Shown here piece by piece: positions 12,524 through 26,200 of a DNA stretch of 64,000 bases. The stretch's first letter is position 1. The number at the start of each line of letters is the position of its first letter. Origin of the DNA: Apteryx mantelli (lineage: Eukaryota; Chordata; Aves; Apterygiformes; Apterygidae); contig NC_089982.1 of the NCBI RefSeq assembly GCF_036417845.1, forward strand, positions 47,765,684-47,829,683, in the 5' to 3' direction. The translations under genes were made by a program, and so were the position numbers. Below the pieces are notes generated by a model. It worked only from the letters and a program-made list of their open reading frames with translations, was not told the DNA's origin and ran no database searches.

Positions 12524-15500
12524 CACCCCCCTTGCACAAGGTGAATCAGAGAAACACAATTTATAAAACAGATAATAAACCTTAAAATGTGATCTAATGA
12601 GTATGGTAAGAACTAAAACTGTAACAAATACAACCTTCTGCATAAGTTGAATGTCTACATTTTGAACTGGTCAGAAAAAAATCCTGTGTAACATTTGCTT
12701 CGGGTTTTTCTAAGTCATCTAATTAATAACACTGTATACAACATATGACAAACTTCTGACAGAATCCTGCTTGTTCAGAAACCCATGGTTTCTCATCAAA
12801 GTTATACTCATTGTTCTTCATTAGCCCTTAGCATAAAGAATCACTAGGTTTCCTGAGCCCACAGATTCAAAGAAGCCCATCTGTGGAGTACATGGGAGGA
12901 AGAAGGTTAGGTCTTCCAGGGTCCTGAAGAATCTGCAGGAGCACACAGGTTGAAATAAAAGCAAGTGCATTTGGGCTTTTGCGTCCTGTGTTTCTGAACT
13001 ATGATACAGAACTACAAATAAAAATTAACTATTCTGTTTATTAGATCATCACTGTATCGCAGGGTAGAAATGACCCCAAAAGGCAGCTGTACACTATCAT
13101 AGTAGAATAATACACAGGAACAGATAAGACCAGATCAGATGAGAAAATTCATCAGGCACGCCAAATTGTAAAGTCACATTGGACATGTGCATTTTCAACT
13201 CTACAAGTTCCATGGAACTGCAATTGGAAATGGGAGGGAAGGGAAAAGAAAGGAAGTGGAATTAGAGCAGATGTATTTTTTTAATTACTGTTTTGATTTT
13301 TCAACATCTGTCTGATGGAAATTTAGAGCATCCCAAAATTGCAACAAAGTGGCAATGTTAGGAGAAACATCTGTTACCACCACTCTCTTTGTATGCAATT
13401 CATTTATATCACAATAACAAATAGGTTTGATTTCTATCTTAAAACAAAACAAAACAGTCAATTATTTATTAATGTAATTATGGCTTTAAAAGATAGCTCT
13501 GAGGCACTGGGCCATTGTTAGAAACTGTGGCATTCCAGATTGCAGAGGCCAGACTACCAATCCTACCACACTACACATATGTCTTATACTGAATGAAATT
13601 CAATGAAACTTGCAGTGCTAAATCCAACCTATCATATTCTAATGCAGGATCAGGCAAAAAAGAGGAGACTTATGCAGCATATTCACACAGAATTATTGCC
13701 AGGTATGTAAAGAAGCAAGGGCATTCCAGCCCTATCTTTACAGTTCCTCACTGTATGTTGCACCTGGTTCTGCATATCAATTGTTGTTCTAATTTCTTGG
13801 CAAATACTGTCCTGTGAAGTAGATGGCAAACTAAGACACCTTGGACTGAAAATTCTACCCATCATACAAAGACAAAATGCTTGCAATCTTGTGAGAGATT
13901 TTCTTATATTGAACTTGTGCGTAGTTCTTTGCATTTGAGGATGCTCTAAAGGTGAAGCTGCTTTTTGACTAGGATTTTAACCTAATGCTCTTGCTGAATA
14001 TAAAAATCCATAAAATCCAGTTATTTTGAAACTGCACTAGCAGTTCCACTTCAGTACCATATATCTGTACAATATGCACAGCATTTACACTCTAAAAAGA
14101 GAAGTATCAAAACAAAGGAGTGCTGATAGAAAGAAGATTACTGAAACAATTTTTTTCTGCTGGCAACAGAATTCTTTCTCTTGCTAAAAATATTTTAACT
14201 GGTTCATGTCAATTATTTTTTGTAAGATTCATATCATTTTCTAGGGGGGAAAGAAATTTCATTGAGGAGGAAGTCATACTGAACAAATATATCATAAAAA
14301 AGAAGTCAGATCTTCTGTTTTGTTTCTAGTACCAAATTTTATCATGCTGATATGCATGCGATTCAGATCAATCCATGAATAAATTTTTGCCAAGATTTTA
14401 CTCCTAAACCTTGTGTAAAAATATGGTCAGTTGAAATCTGGTATTTTTGAAATAATAATGCAACAAAAAATATTACTATTTTTCAATTTTAAGCAGATTT
14501 ACAAAAAAATGTAGGAAGCATATGAAAGAGAAATGAACAAGTAATTTCAAACAAAACCACTTAAGTCTGAAGAAAAAAATATCCTGAGAAGACAAAGGAA
14601 CAGATTCTGCTTTCAGTTACAGTCACTAGAGCAATATTAAAATCACTCAGCTATGAATGATAGTAGACTGAGTCATGAAGTTGTTATCCTCATTAACAAG
14701 CCAGTTTTTGCCTTATATTCGCTTTTGGAGAAAAGATTTACATGCTCTCATTATCTCTGAAGACTCATGAGAAAGCAGAGAGTAAGCACACTGTCCCCAC
14801 AGTTTACATGAGGAAAAGGTTTCTGTTTATCATAATGATCTCTTGAACAACAACTTTTTAATCCTATGTTAAAAAGAGCAAGACAGCTGCATTTGAAACC
14901 CTTCTTCCAGATGTGGTATTGCTCGGTTGCTGCTTTTTCATGGAATTCAGGGATTGGTGTAATTAGACTGATGGGACTTTGGGTCATGCTTAACAATTAA
15001 CTCTGCTAATATAGCTGATGTGTCCAAATGTTCCTTTTGGGTATCGGTGTAAAAATTTTCTCTTGATAATTCTCTGCTATCTACTTCTTATAATAACAAA
15101 CTGGCAGCTCCTTCTACTGTCTACAGTACACGTTTATCACTTTAAGATAAATATATTAGAATTCAATTTGTCTTTATTAATAAACAGCATAAATAACTGA
15201 TACTACCAGAGAAGGATAAAGGGAATCTAAGAAAGCAGATTATTAGCTTATGTTAGTGCACTGTGTACATCAATATTTATAATGTTTCATCAAGAAAGAT
15301 TAGGAATTCTACGTTGCTGAATACTTTTAAAATTGCAACTTCACTGATTCGTCAGTGAAATGCAATTCAACTATAGCACTTCAGTCTTTAATTTGGGTGG
15401 CTTATGTTGCAGTTTGATCCTGCAAGGAGCCAAGTCTCAAACTAGTAAAGTTAATGGCACTCAATACTTTAAAGATTCAGGCCAGAGACAGCAAACTTTG

Positions 15501-18500
15501 CAGCTGCCAAAGTAAGCTCAAGAAGGACCAGAGGTTGTCAGAAGAATGAAGTATATTGGAAAACAATTGGAAAACAGCAAGTTACTTTGCAAAGAAAGGT
15601 AGAAAACAATGTACACTGAAGTTATACAACTAAATGTCGCATCATGATGCCATCAACATCACACATCAGCAAAGAAGGTAATAAATAAATATACCAGGAA
15701 AAACAGCAACATGCAGTCAAGTGCGACTGGACTAAAGAGACAAACGTTCTTATTCCTTGTTCAACTACTGAAACAGGATATGGTAATTCACTTCTCTTTC
15801 TCTTCTGCCTCTTCCTAATTTTATATTCTTCAGGCATCTGTCTCTCATTATGTTTCGTACAGTGCTTAACAGGACAGCTCCTTAATCATGATTATAATCA
15901 CTAGGAGCAATTCTAATACAAAAATACTAAGTGTATAGGTTGGTTACAAATTCTACTCTTCTTGAAAAAAAGAGGGGTTAGATTCAGTAAATGACTCAAT
16001 AAAAGCACACAGAAATAACTGAAATGTCTAAATTTAAAATCACAATAAAAACCATCAGTTTCTGCCAAACACTGTAAGTGCCTGACTCATCTGAGTATTT
16101 CCGTGCTTGACCTATGTGTTTAGCATTTCTGTGATAGGATCTTATTCAAACCCAGAACTGATCCACTCAGTAGAGATTAGCCCCTAATTCCTGTGCAAGC
16201 CTGGTATCATTCATAAAACAAACACCACCCAAATCCTGGAAGAGTCCAGATCTAGCAGGTGTTTTCAGATCACACCTAACACAGTGATAGGACTAGCCTA
16301 TTCCCAAACTTCATCTGTGATCGCTTTATGTCTGTGGGGAGAAACAGAAGGAATGCAGCCACTGCCTTCTTATATCAGGAGTGAGGAAATCAGGGCCTGC
16401 AACTTCAGTTGTTCAACTCATCCTCTGAGATCTCTGCCTCCTCCCTGATCCCCACTTTGGACCTTCCTCTGCCTGTCTCATCACCATGCTAATCCTCATA
16501 GTGTATATCTGCATTAAGGTTTTAGTTTAGAACTGTAGTAGAACTTTAATGTTGAACTGTTCACGAGAATCTCCCAATCACCCCCACTAATTGTGCCTTG
16601 ATCACAAAACTTCATTCCTTTGGAGGAAGCTCAACTAGGAAGATCCACTCCCATTGTGCATCAACTGTGCTCCATGGTTAGTTCTCATGGGAAGCAACTA
16701 CCACTGGCATAAGCATCATCCTTCTTCCCCTCCCTTCTCCTTACCTCTTGTTTTGTATATTTTAGTTTATTTTAGAGGAAATCAAAACATAGGTCACAAC
16801 AAAATAGGTAATAGTTATTTAAATACTCAGTAAGAAGAAAAGAAGCATGAGTAAGTATCTTCTTGCTCTGCTACAGCAAAATCTTAAGTTCACCTGTATC
16901 CTTGAAAGCAGCTGTATGTACTAATTGCAGTATGACAAAAAGCCCTTTACTGCTATTAGTGCATAATGAAGGAGACCCTGCCCATCTAGCAGGGTTATCA
17001 CAGTGCATGGCATCTTTTTTTCAACTCGTCAGTCTTTCTAGACATGCTGTGAATAGCTTTCTGTCTTTGTGAACTAGAAGACAGAACTGTGAAATGGAAG
17101 ACGATAAGGCTGCTCTGGAATAGCTCAGATTCTGCCTGTCTGGCCCATAAAAAATCTAAGAACATTCTTACTTCCTTTCCCATGGTCATAAACTCTGGAG
17201 AGAATGTGGAACTTGTGTCAAAGGGGAAGACTACTGATTTAATGAATTATGTTGCTTATCCTTAATTAAGAATTTGTCTGAATCAGAAGATTGCTATCAG
17301 AAACATCCTCCTCTGCCAAAAAACTTTTTTTTTGTCTTGTAGGCCTTGTTTGAGGTGGGGAAAACCCTAACTAACTTAAGTCTTCCTGAACTCCTTTTCC
17401 TCTTTGTCTCCCATATACATTCTTGGTTCTTGGACAGCTCTAGTAAGAGGTCTCATATTTTAGTGCTCAAAAGGATCAAACTCAAGTTGACCTTTCTAAT
17501 GATATTCCATGTAAGTTGATAAAAGTTTGTAAGTTGCAGTGAAATTGAATGAGGGATGAGAAATTCACTGCTGTACAGAAAGGATTATAAAAGCAAACTG
17601 GAAAATAGTGTAGCAGAACAGTTGAGTAGAGAGTTAACACTTCCTCTGACCAATTCTGCTTCTGCCTCTGAAGCCTCAATTAGCAAGACAGTCCTCTCTT
17701 GGGTTCCACTGATTGCCACTAAAGAACCACAATAAAACATGAAGAAAAAGCAATTCAACTTACCTAAGCTGGCTGTAAAAATACTCTCTTCCCCTGTGTT
17801 CCTGGGAAAGCAGCTGTTACGGATGGTAGTGTACGGGTCACTGCTCCCTTAGGGACATCAAATACTAGCAAGGGACTGGCTTTATACTGGCAATATCCTG
17901 GCAGTATTTAGCATTTGTGTGCATTTGGATAGATTCCAATCATTGTTCAGTTTTGAATAAGTAAGTGTTAGGGCACTGGATGTGTAACAGATTATTTTCA
18001 TAAAGGGTAATATATCTTTTATGAATATGATCCTATTTCTTTGTGGTTTATATATATTTTAATTTTTACTGAATATAAAAATAGAATCAATTTATAAAAT
18101 GCATATCAATAAAAATTAAACTCAGCATCTAAAACAAAATTATCCAATCAAAGTATTACAGTTAAATTCACTAAATCCAAGCATAGTGACAATATTTTCA
18201 TGAGACTTTGTTAGTTTGTTATTATTAGTTACAGATAAGAAGCTCAAATAATCACTCTTTTTCTCTGCTAGCTTGCATGACATAATTCCACCAACTATTA
18301 TGAGCTAATGACACAAGAGATGCCCGCTTCATGCCAAGAATTCTCATTAAAGTGTGATTTGACACCAGCTATTTCTGATTTTTTTAATACCCAGAGCTGC
18401 AATACAGCCTGGTAAACAGTGATTAAAAGCTGTGCTTCAAAAGCACTACTTCCCTAATATAATCCTTTCCAGCCTCTCTCTAGACCCAGGCACACTCTTA

Positions 18501-19185
18501 TTTCACTCTCTACTCCAAGTATGAATTTTCTATGTGCTACTTTCTTTGCTATTCTGAGGAGGTACTGCACATATAAATACCTCATAACTGACCATATACA
18601 GAACAGTATGTGCACCAGAGTACGTATGTACCAAATATAGACAGCATATAACCAAATACTCAATATTTATGACTGGAATTTTAGACGAAAGGAAAGCAAT
18701 ATTTTGCTATAATCAGAAATACCTCAGTCCAGCATTTTGTGTTGTATTCTTCATGAAAATTAGTAAATTAAAGACAGAAGATCCAAAAGCTGGAACAAAG
18801 TCAAGTCAGAGCTAAGACTCCTGGTACACACCAGTTACTCAAAAAATGTTGTAATTATCCCCAAAACAGGTACTGTAAATATAGGCATTTAAGAGGTTAC
18901 ACTGTTAATAACGGGAACATAGTAAGAAATATATTTATATATGTATGTATTATATATGTGCATATTCAAACAATTATCAGTAGTGGTATATAGTAAAATA
19001 TGAGTTTCTTCTAATCTAGGAAAATACATGGTGGATTACATGTTTATAACATGTCATTACTACAGAACAGAGCTGCACTTTTTTGGGTTGCTTAGCCAGG
19101 CAACTCAGTGGCAATTGGTCAAGGAATACCATCACTTAGATCTTCAATTTCAAGAAAACATACTTTTTTTCTAGGAATGCTTTTG

Positions 19186-19188
<3 letters not shown>

Positions 19189-19223
<35 letters not shown>
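19189..19223. repeat. (TTA)n microsatellite
   Basis: About eleven to twelve uninterrupted TTA units, preceded by two TTG units. It is a simple length-variable repeat and a likely polymorphic marker. Confidence 0.95.
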
Positions 19224-19224
<1 letters not shown>

Positions 19225-22200
19225 CCTACAAGTTATTATTTTTCTTACAGTAATATATAAAGGTTGCACTCAAGGAACTTTGATTTGCAGTATGCAGTAA
19301 AAGAAATAAAAGACAGACTATGTGCTTATATAGATAATGTATGACTGAAACAAATCAAAATATAGCCTTGTATTTGTTCAAAAGTAAAGCTTTTATTACT
19401 GACACTTCGCAGATTATATCCATGTTGATGACAAGTACCTATGTATAATCAGTGCATTGTTATAAAATTAGTGGCTACAGTTCTTAAATTTTTCTTTTAG
19501 TGGTGTTAGGGTAAAGGGTTTTTTTTCAATAGAGCACCCAGTCCACAGTGATACATTCACAAAAAGTTACTGCAAACTCACCACAAAATATAAAGACTAT
19601 TTGGAGAACATCATTTTTGGACATAGCTAACCCCCCAAATTTTTTAGCATTGGCTGAAATGGTGCTAAACTTTTTACCAACTAGAAAACTCCTTTAGACA
19701 AAATAGAAAATTCGTAAGAAAGCATTTATCTTTTTATTATTCTTTTCCTCCTGTTTTTGCAATGTACCCCCACCCAAAATCTCACATTTCTCAAGAATCC
19801 AATTTAACAGTTTTTTCCCCCCCAAATTTTTTCAGGGATAATGCAATATTGAAAGAGTACATGAGCTCTACTTCTATTCCTGTTATTTCTCCTTTTAGTT
19901 GGTGTTAATGACTATGTCCACACTGTTCCTGAGGGTTATTCTAGTAGAGGCACCCCTACATTCACCTCTCAAAGTATCCTACCTGCACTCACACAGCAGA
20001 TCTTCTAGGATTCGTTGCAGTTCCTACTTTTCTACACCATGGCTATTCTACAACCTTATTAAACATAAGGCTCCTACACAAGGAGCCTTGTCTTATCCCA
20101 TCAGTGCCTCATAGCAAAAGTGGTGGAAATTGGGCCAGAGTAGTACCTCTGCATTAGCAGCCTTCTACACTGTTCTCCCATGGCCTTGCTATATCCTGGA
20201 ATCTGACAGCTTACACAAAGCACAGTGGCCAGTACCACTGTCTTTATAGGGCTGGCGTGCTGGAATAGCTACACCAAACTGCATGGAGCTTTCTGTCCCC
20301 ATTCCAAGTTGTCCAAACATCCTGCAGAGGTAAGGCATGCCAGTATGCCTCACAAGCAGGCTTTCTTCAACATCGGACAGGTAGTAGGATCCTTTGCCTT
20401 ACAGAGAATCTACAGTTCTAACCTGGAATCCTCAGAGCTTAACAGCAACAAGGTTCAGAGCAGGACACTTGTAAGGAAGAAGCAGGAAGAAACCCTCCTT
20501 TAGTTCCTGTAAGAGAGGGGAAGACCAGTAAAATTTGGAGACTGAGTCAGAAGACACACATTTTATTTGTGGTAAAATCCCCAAATGCTTTACTGTTTTT
20601 CAGGCCAAAACATCCTCCCTCACACAGTTTACAGACAAAGAACAGGGCCTTATAAGCGGCTTCCAAAGAATGGCATTCCAAGGGCCACAATATACTGCAG
20701 TCCTCCAAAAAGCAAACGGAACTGGACAAAGGGGACTCTGACTCTTGTCCCAGTCTGGAATACAAGGCTGGAACGCCACTGGGCTCTTGTTGCCAACAGA
20801 TGTAGACTCTAAGACAAACGACATCAAAAGGAGCCTCTTCAGCCATGGCAATCAACAGAAACCTGTGAACTATGCTCCTGTGTCAACAGCATTTGACCTT
20901 CAGCAACACTGACTCCTGCCTCTGACTCTGCTTACTGATACTGCTGGATCAGTTAAAGTTTCAGATTGCTGCTATTACAGTAAACACCTGTCTGAAGATC
21001 CACAAAATACTGCAAAAAGTTTCAGAAATGTTTATTTTATAATACTTTTGTAATTGACCTAGGTTCACAATGCATAAATTAATGATCCGATTTCAAACAG
21101 GCAGCTACTCTTTATGACAATAGTCTCACAACTTAAAGATTACTCTTTATGAAGTTTATAAAAACAATCTCTAATAGTAATTGCACCAACAAACCAAGGA
21201 TCTTGATTCCTTTCAACTGCCAAGTACTAATATGTTTACTGTAAACTTATATAAAGTAGGGAATCTACTTCCTGGGAGTTACAAGTCCATTAGTATAACA
21301 AAAATTCTGCTCTCTAAAGCATTTCAAAAGACTTTGCAATAGACTTTCATTTCTATACACCAGAACTGTTCTATTGCATTTAGTGAAATTAGCTTAGATT
21401 ATCCTAGATATATGTTAAGCCTTTCATGTCCTACAAAATTACTGGAATAATTCAGACACTGAAAATGGTGACATGAGAGAAAGCTATGGACCTGCACATC
21501 AAAACACAGCTAGCAGGACTTATTACAGCATCCAGTCTGACCAAACAATTTATTTAGCCTCTCATGATTGACAGGTGGCCAGTTCATGTAGTTATTCTAG
21601 TTTATCTAACATGAAAAAGAAAGGCATAGCACATAGAAGTGTAAAGAAAACCAAAGTCTGTAGAGATTATATAATACTCTTTCATAAGTTATGCTGCTTG
21701 TATTTGACAGATGTCATTTTCTAATAAGCTGTTAGGTAAATAATGACTTTTTAAAATACTTTTTTTTCTGCTTGTAGACTGCAGACAACTGTAAGATGAA
21801 TAGAATGCTGGATAGAAAATTTGCATATAAAAGATGTTAGCCACATTTACAAAGTCACACCAAGAGGAATACTTGTTTTGCTAGTACATGCAGCCTAAGA
21901 TTCTGGTACAAGTTTCTCTTTTCCTTGCACAGAACTATGTCGCCTTAGGGCCTATGAAGCATGTTCTCCTTTCTGATTCCCTATAGAAGAAAACATTATC
22001 ACATATCTGTGGTAAAAATGAATTTTAAAGTTCCCATATAAGTAATAGGGAAGGAAACCTCAGTCTTTCTAGTGTTTGTTTAGCAGTTAGATTTCAAAGA
22101 TTCTCTGAAAGCCAGACAACTCCAGGAAAAGGAGAATTGAAACACAAGAATACTGAACAGATGAAAGGATTTTAATGCATCTGTTGATTAAATAACAGGT

Positions 22201-23184
22201 CAACAACAATGGGAACCAAACACACAGTTGCAAATCCAAGTTAAAGGGCAGGACCAAATTATCTAAGGTTCATGACAAATATTAATTCTTCCACAGATAA
22301 ATTTCTAGGGTTACTGATATTTTATACACCCTAGGATGAGAAATTTCTTATTTCAGCAATGGGGGATCATGAAGTTTCAATGTGAGACACAGTTTATTCT
22401 TTTAACTTCTGTATTTGAAACAAGTAGCAGTGGAAAACACCTGCATTTTACGGAAGATGAATTGTTCTGTATCAGACAAATAACAAAGTAAGTAAAAACC
22501 ACAATATCGTAGTGTGATATTGCTGTAGCCTATGACAAATACTCTTCATGCCAACTTGAAACATTTCGTTGCTCAGAGATATTTATTGCATGACTGCTTT
22601 GAAAAAACAAAGCAGGAGCTCCCTCTATGTAACTCGGTATGCATTGCTTTTCAGATGTGTTTCATATTTTAAGTTTCACTCTGGATGTGATGGGTAGAAG
22701 AATGCTCATGGCAAAGTTATTAAAAAAATCAGAGTCCCCAGCACTTGACTGCAATATTTTTTTTCAGTAAAATTTATACAGAGAAAGTATAAGCCAAAAA
22801 ATTTTAATCATGCTATACTAAATGAGTTGCTAGTGAAGGTCCACTAAAAATGCAGGGCCAGAATTTCAAATGAAGCATAACTAGTTTCTGGCATGCAAAT
22901 ACCTCAGCTTCAAAGTAAGTTAAACCGGCCTAAGAAGAAACACCCGAGGAGCCTGATTATTATTGTTACAGTCAGATGATAGTATAATTTTCACACCACA
23001 GACAGTTGACTTCCTCAGTGGTCTTTCCTCCTCTTTCTCGAAAGTTTCTGCTCCCACAGCAAGAACAACTCCTGAACCATCACAGATTACAGTTTACCAC
23101 ACCAAACTAGACTGATGCCACTTAGGGTTGCTTTAATATCCTGGGTAGTAAACTGCAGTTGTTCACAAGTCGTTTCATGCATGG

Positions 23185-23205
23185 TTGCTCCTGCTGCAGG
23201 AGCAA
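23185..23205. repeat. 21-bp near-perfect palindrome
   Basis: Arms TTGCTCCTGC and GCAGGAGCAA are exact reverse complements around one central T. It sits in moderately complex non-coding DNA containing CTGCAGT-type and TTTGTTTGC-type words downstream. It could be a dimeric protein-binding site or chance. Confidence 0.6.
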
Positions 23206-26200
23206 TAATCTCCAGGGGAATGAATGCCAGGCAGACAACCAGTAATTGTTTCAGTCATATGAACTGCAGTCATTTGTTTGCAAATTAACATTCAGAATAC
23301 AAAGGTGATTCTTTAGCGATGCATTATAGAAATGGGGACCATTACAACATTTCCAACCTCTCTCTCCCAGGATGCTCCTGCCTCCTGTAAACCATTCCCA
23401 CAGCTATCCGTAATTTTTCACAGAATGCTGTCAGACAACTCTGCAATTTAAGGGTAAAAAAAGGCCTCCTTTTTCTTCATGAAAAAGAATACATAATGCA
23501 TGATGGCAGTGAGTGCTGTTAAAATATAGTCACTGTGGACATTACTTTATTGCCTTGAAGTTGTATGAAATGATCCAAACTTTTCATTGCACTTTCTGAA
23601 TACGATAAAGTCATCTCTTACCCATCCTTTCCATTCAGAAATAAAACTTTTGCCAGAATAGTTGTTTCTGAAACTACAGACATTCTGACAAAGCTACAGT
23701 AAATGCGTGAACACAGTTGCACTTCTTTCTAATAAAGCCTGGTGTTTATTACAGTATTTCTTACTCTAAAAGCGCTGTAGAATTGTAATGACTGATTAAG
23801 ACTTCTTTATAGCTGGAATGTATTTAGTTAATTAGCCTTTTAAATATTTCATTTGATACCACAGTAAGAAACACCACTGTTTCACCCAAACATTCTTAGA
23901 CAAATACAACAAAATAAAGAAGATATGTTTCAATGAGGACAAAAATTACTGTAAGTGTTACTATGAGGTTTATCAGCTTTATTTTGTTAGAGTAAGATAT
24001 TTTAAATTCTCTACTTAAACGTGTGACCTATTGGTCCTCAGTAACACACACAGTTCAGCAATGAAACAGAGTAGTAAAGATATAAATGACAAAGAATATG
24101 GCTCCTGGACAGTACCAACCCAGAAAACATAGCACATTCTCATAATAGCAAGTTTGATTACAGTAGTCTTAGGTTTTCATAACTGAATTACAGAATGTCT
24201 AGTAAGCATTTTCTTGCTATCTAGAATAGTTCAAATATGAGCACTGACACAGCAATGAACTGAACTTCACAGTTTCAGCAAGGAAAAACTTCCTCTGCCA
24301 TAAATATGAGTTCTGCAATCAATACAGATGAAGTTAGTATTTGTTTTGTAACACTGCTATAGTCAGATGCTTGCAAAAGGTTAGCAGTCCTAGAAAGATC
24401 ACAACCTTAGACCACAACTGCCCTTCATAGCCTCTTTACATTTTTTCTCACAGTACTAACAGGCTCTAGAGCCACTCTTTGTACATCTGACAAATTCTTT
24501 TCAAGGCATTGTTTAGTGGAGAATGTCCTGAGAGGTGGTTCTACATCCTGCTGATGTTAATTAGACTATTACAGTCTGTTAAGAAAACAAACAATACAGA
24601 GATGTTTTGCATTCTAATTCCAAATATCTCAACCAAGCCTAGAAGGACTATCTGCAGCCAGGGGCAAGTTAAGGCAGTCTTCAGGCAATTTTAACCTGGG
24701 AGCCAGAAGGGTGGTTAACTCCAGCGTGAAGAAGTCATATCTTTGCCTTCAAAATTCAGATATACTTTCAGTGAGAATAAACTCTCACGGTGTTGTGCTT
24801 GTTGCTCTATGTTTGCTTTTCAGGCAAAGGAAAAAGACATGGTGGTTTGAAGATGTGTCCCCTGCCTTGCATTCATGTAAAAATGCATTTATTTCTGTAT
24901 AAATAAATATGTTGGCTTTGGTTCATGTCTTATCCAAAATAGTTTGCTTAACCTTCACAACTCATTTTGCAAATAAACATGCCATTGAAAAGTAATTTCA
25001 CTGAAGTTAACACTAAGCACATGGATGAAAAATAGATGACTGAATATTTATTCATAACTAGTATAACAAATCTATTGTTAGTACGATTTTTAAAAAAAAG
25101 TTGAGAAGTGAGATATTTTAATTTGTCCCTTTTCCTTCTCAAATGAAACTCAGGGGCTGGATTCTTTGCTTTCCTGAAGTGCTTTTGTCACTTTTGTTGC
25201 ACAAAGCTATGTAAAAAAAGCCATCTTGTCCAGTCACTTGATGACATTCTTTGGATAAAGCTTCCTTCCATGGCTTAGATCTTACACAGTGTTTGCTATT
25301 TTTATTCCTATTGTTATTGCTGTAGCCACAGATTTAAATGCAGATTTTGTCAATTGGTAAATTCACAACATTTTTTGTTTTTTCTTCAGGCTAGAAAAAA
25401 ATGTGAAAAACAAGTATTTTGCCTCAACATTTTCTAGGTAAGCATTTCAACTTTAAGATGGAAAATTGTGTTCTGTCTTGAAGTTGGTCTCAGTTTTATT
25501 TTAAAAATAGAAAATTTAACAAGCCCTGGGATTGATGTGCTTAATGTAATAGGTAACTAACATGTTAACAGTATGAAATCTTACTGTTTAGTTTGAAGTT
25601 TCCTCCCCTTCTCCTCCGTGGCTAAGCTGACAAGCACTTCGCACAGAGCAATGGAAAGGAGAAAGATGAGTGCTGGTAACTCACAAACTCCTTCCTCATA
25701 CCCTGAAGAAAGAAAAATTTTCCTTAAATTCAAAATCACTGGTTATCTAGCAAAAACATCTCTTGCCTTTACATTAAAACTTTCATTAAAACACAACACA
25801 TTAGCTGAGGAACTACATTCTTTTCCACATCTGCTGTTGAGACATTTGCAACCTAATTGCTGAAGAGATCCTCCAAAACTCTTCTGAGGACCTTCAGACC
25901 AAGGGCACCCTAAGCAGGCTGCTTCAGGAGCCTTAGGATTTAGTCACCATAAGAATGATAGTATCCTGGATCATTTGTTTAAAGCCCCTTGCCGTGCTTC
26001 CATTTTGTATTGCAAACTTTTCTCCTGAAGAATGGACTGTGAGAGGCTCAGTGCTGTAAGCACTAACAAATGTCTTACTCAGATTTTCATAGCAGCAGCT
26101 TATTGCTGGGGTATTAATAGGTCTCTGGTTTACACTCTAAGTAGCTTTGTAGAACTCTTTATGTTGAATGCATTCCCAGTACTGAACGTTGGTTCAATAA

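Noticed and set aside
11976..12539. 187-codon minus-strand open frame
   Set aside because: It is the antisense of the CR1 3' region.
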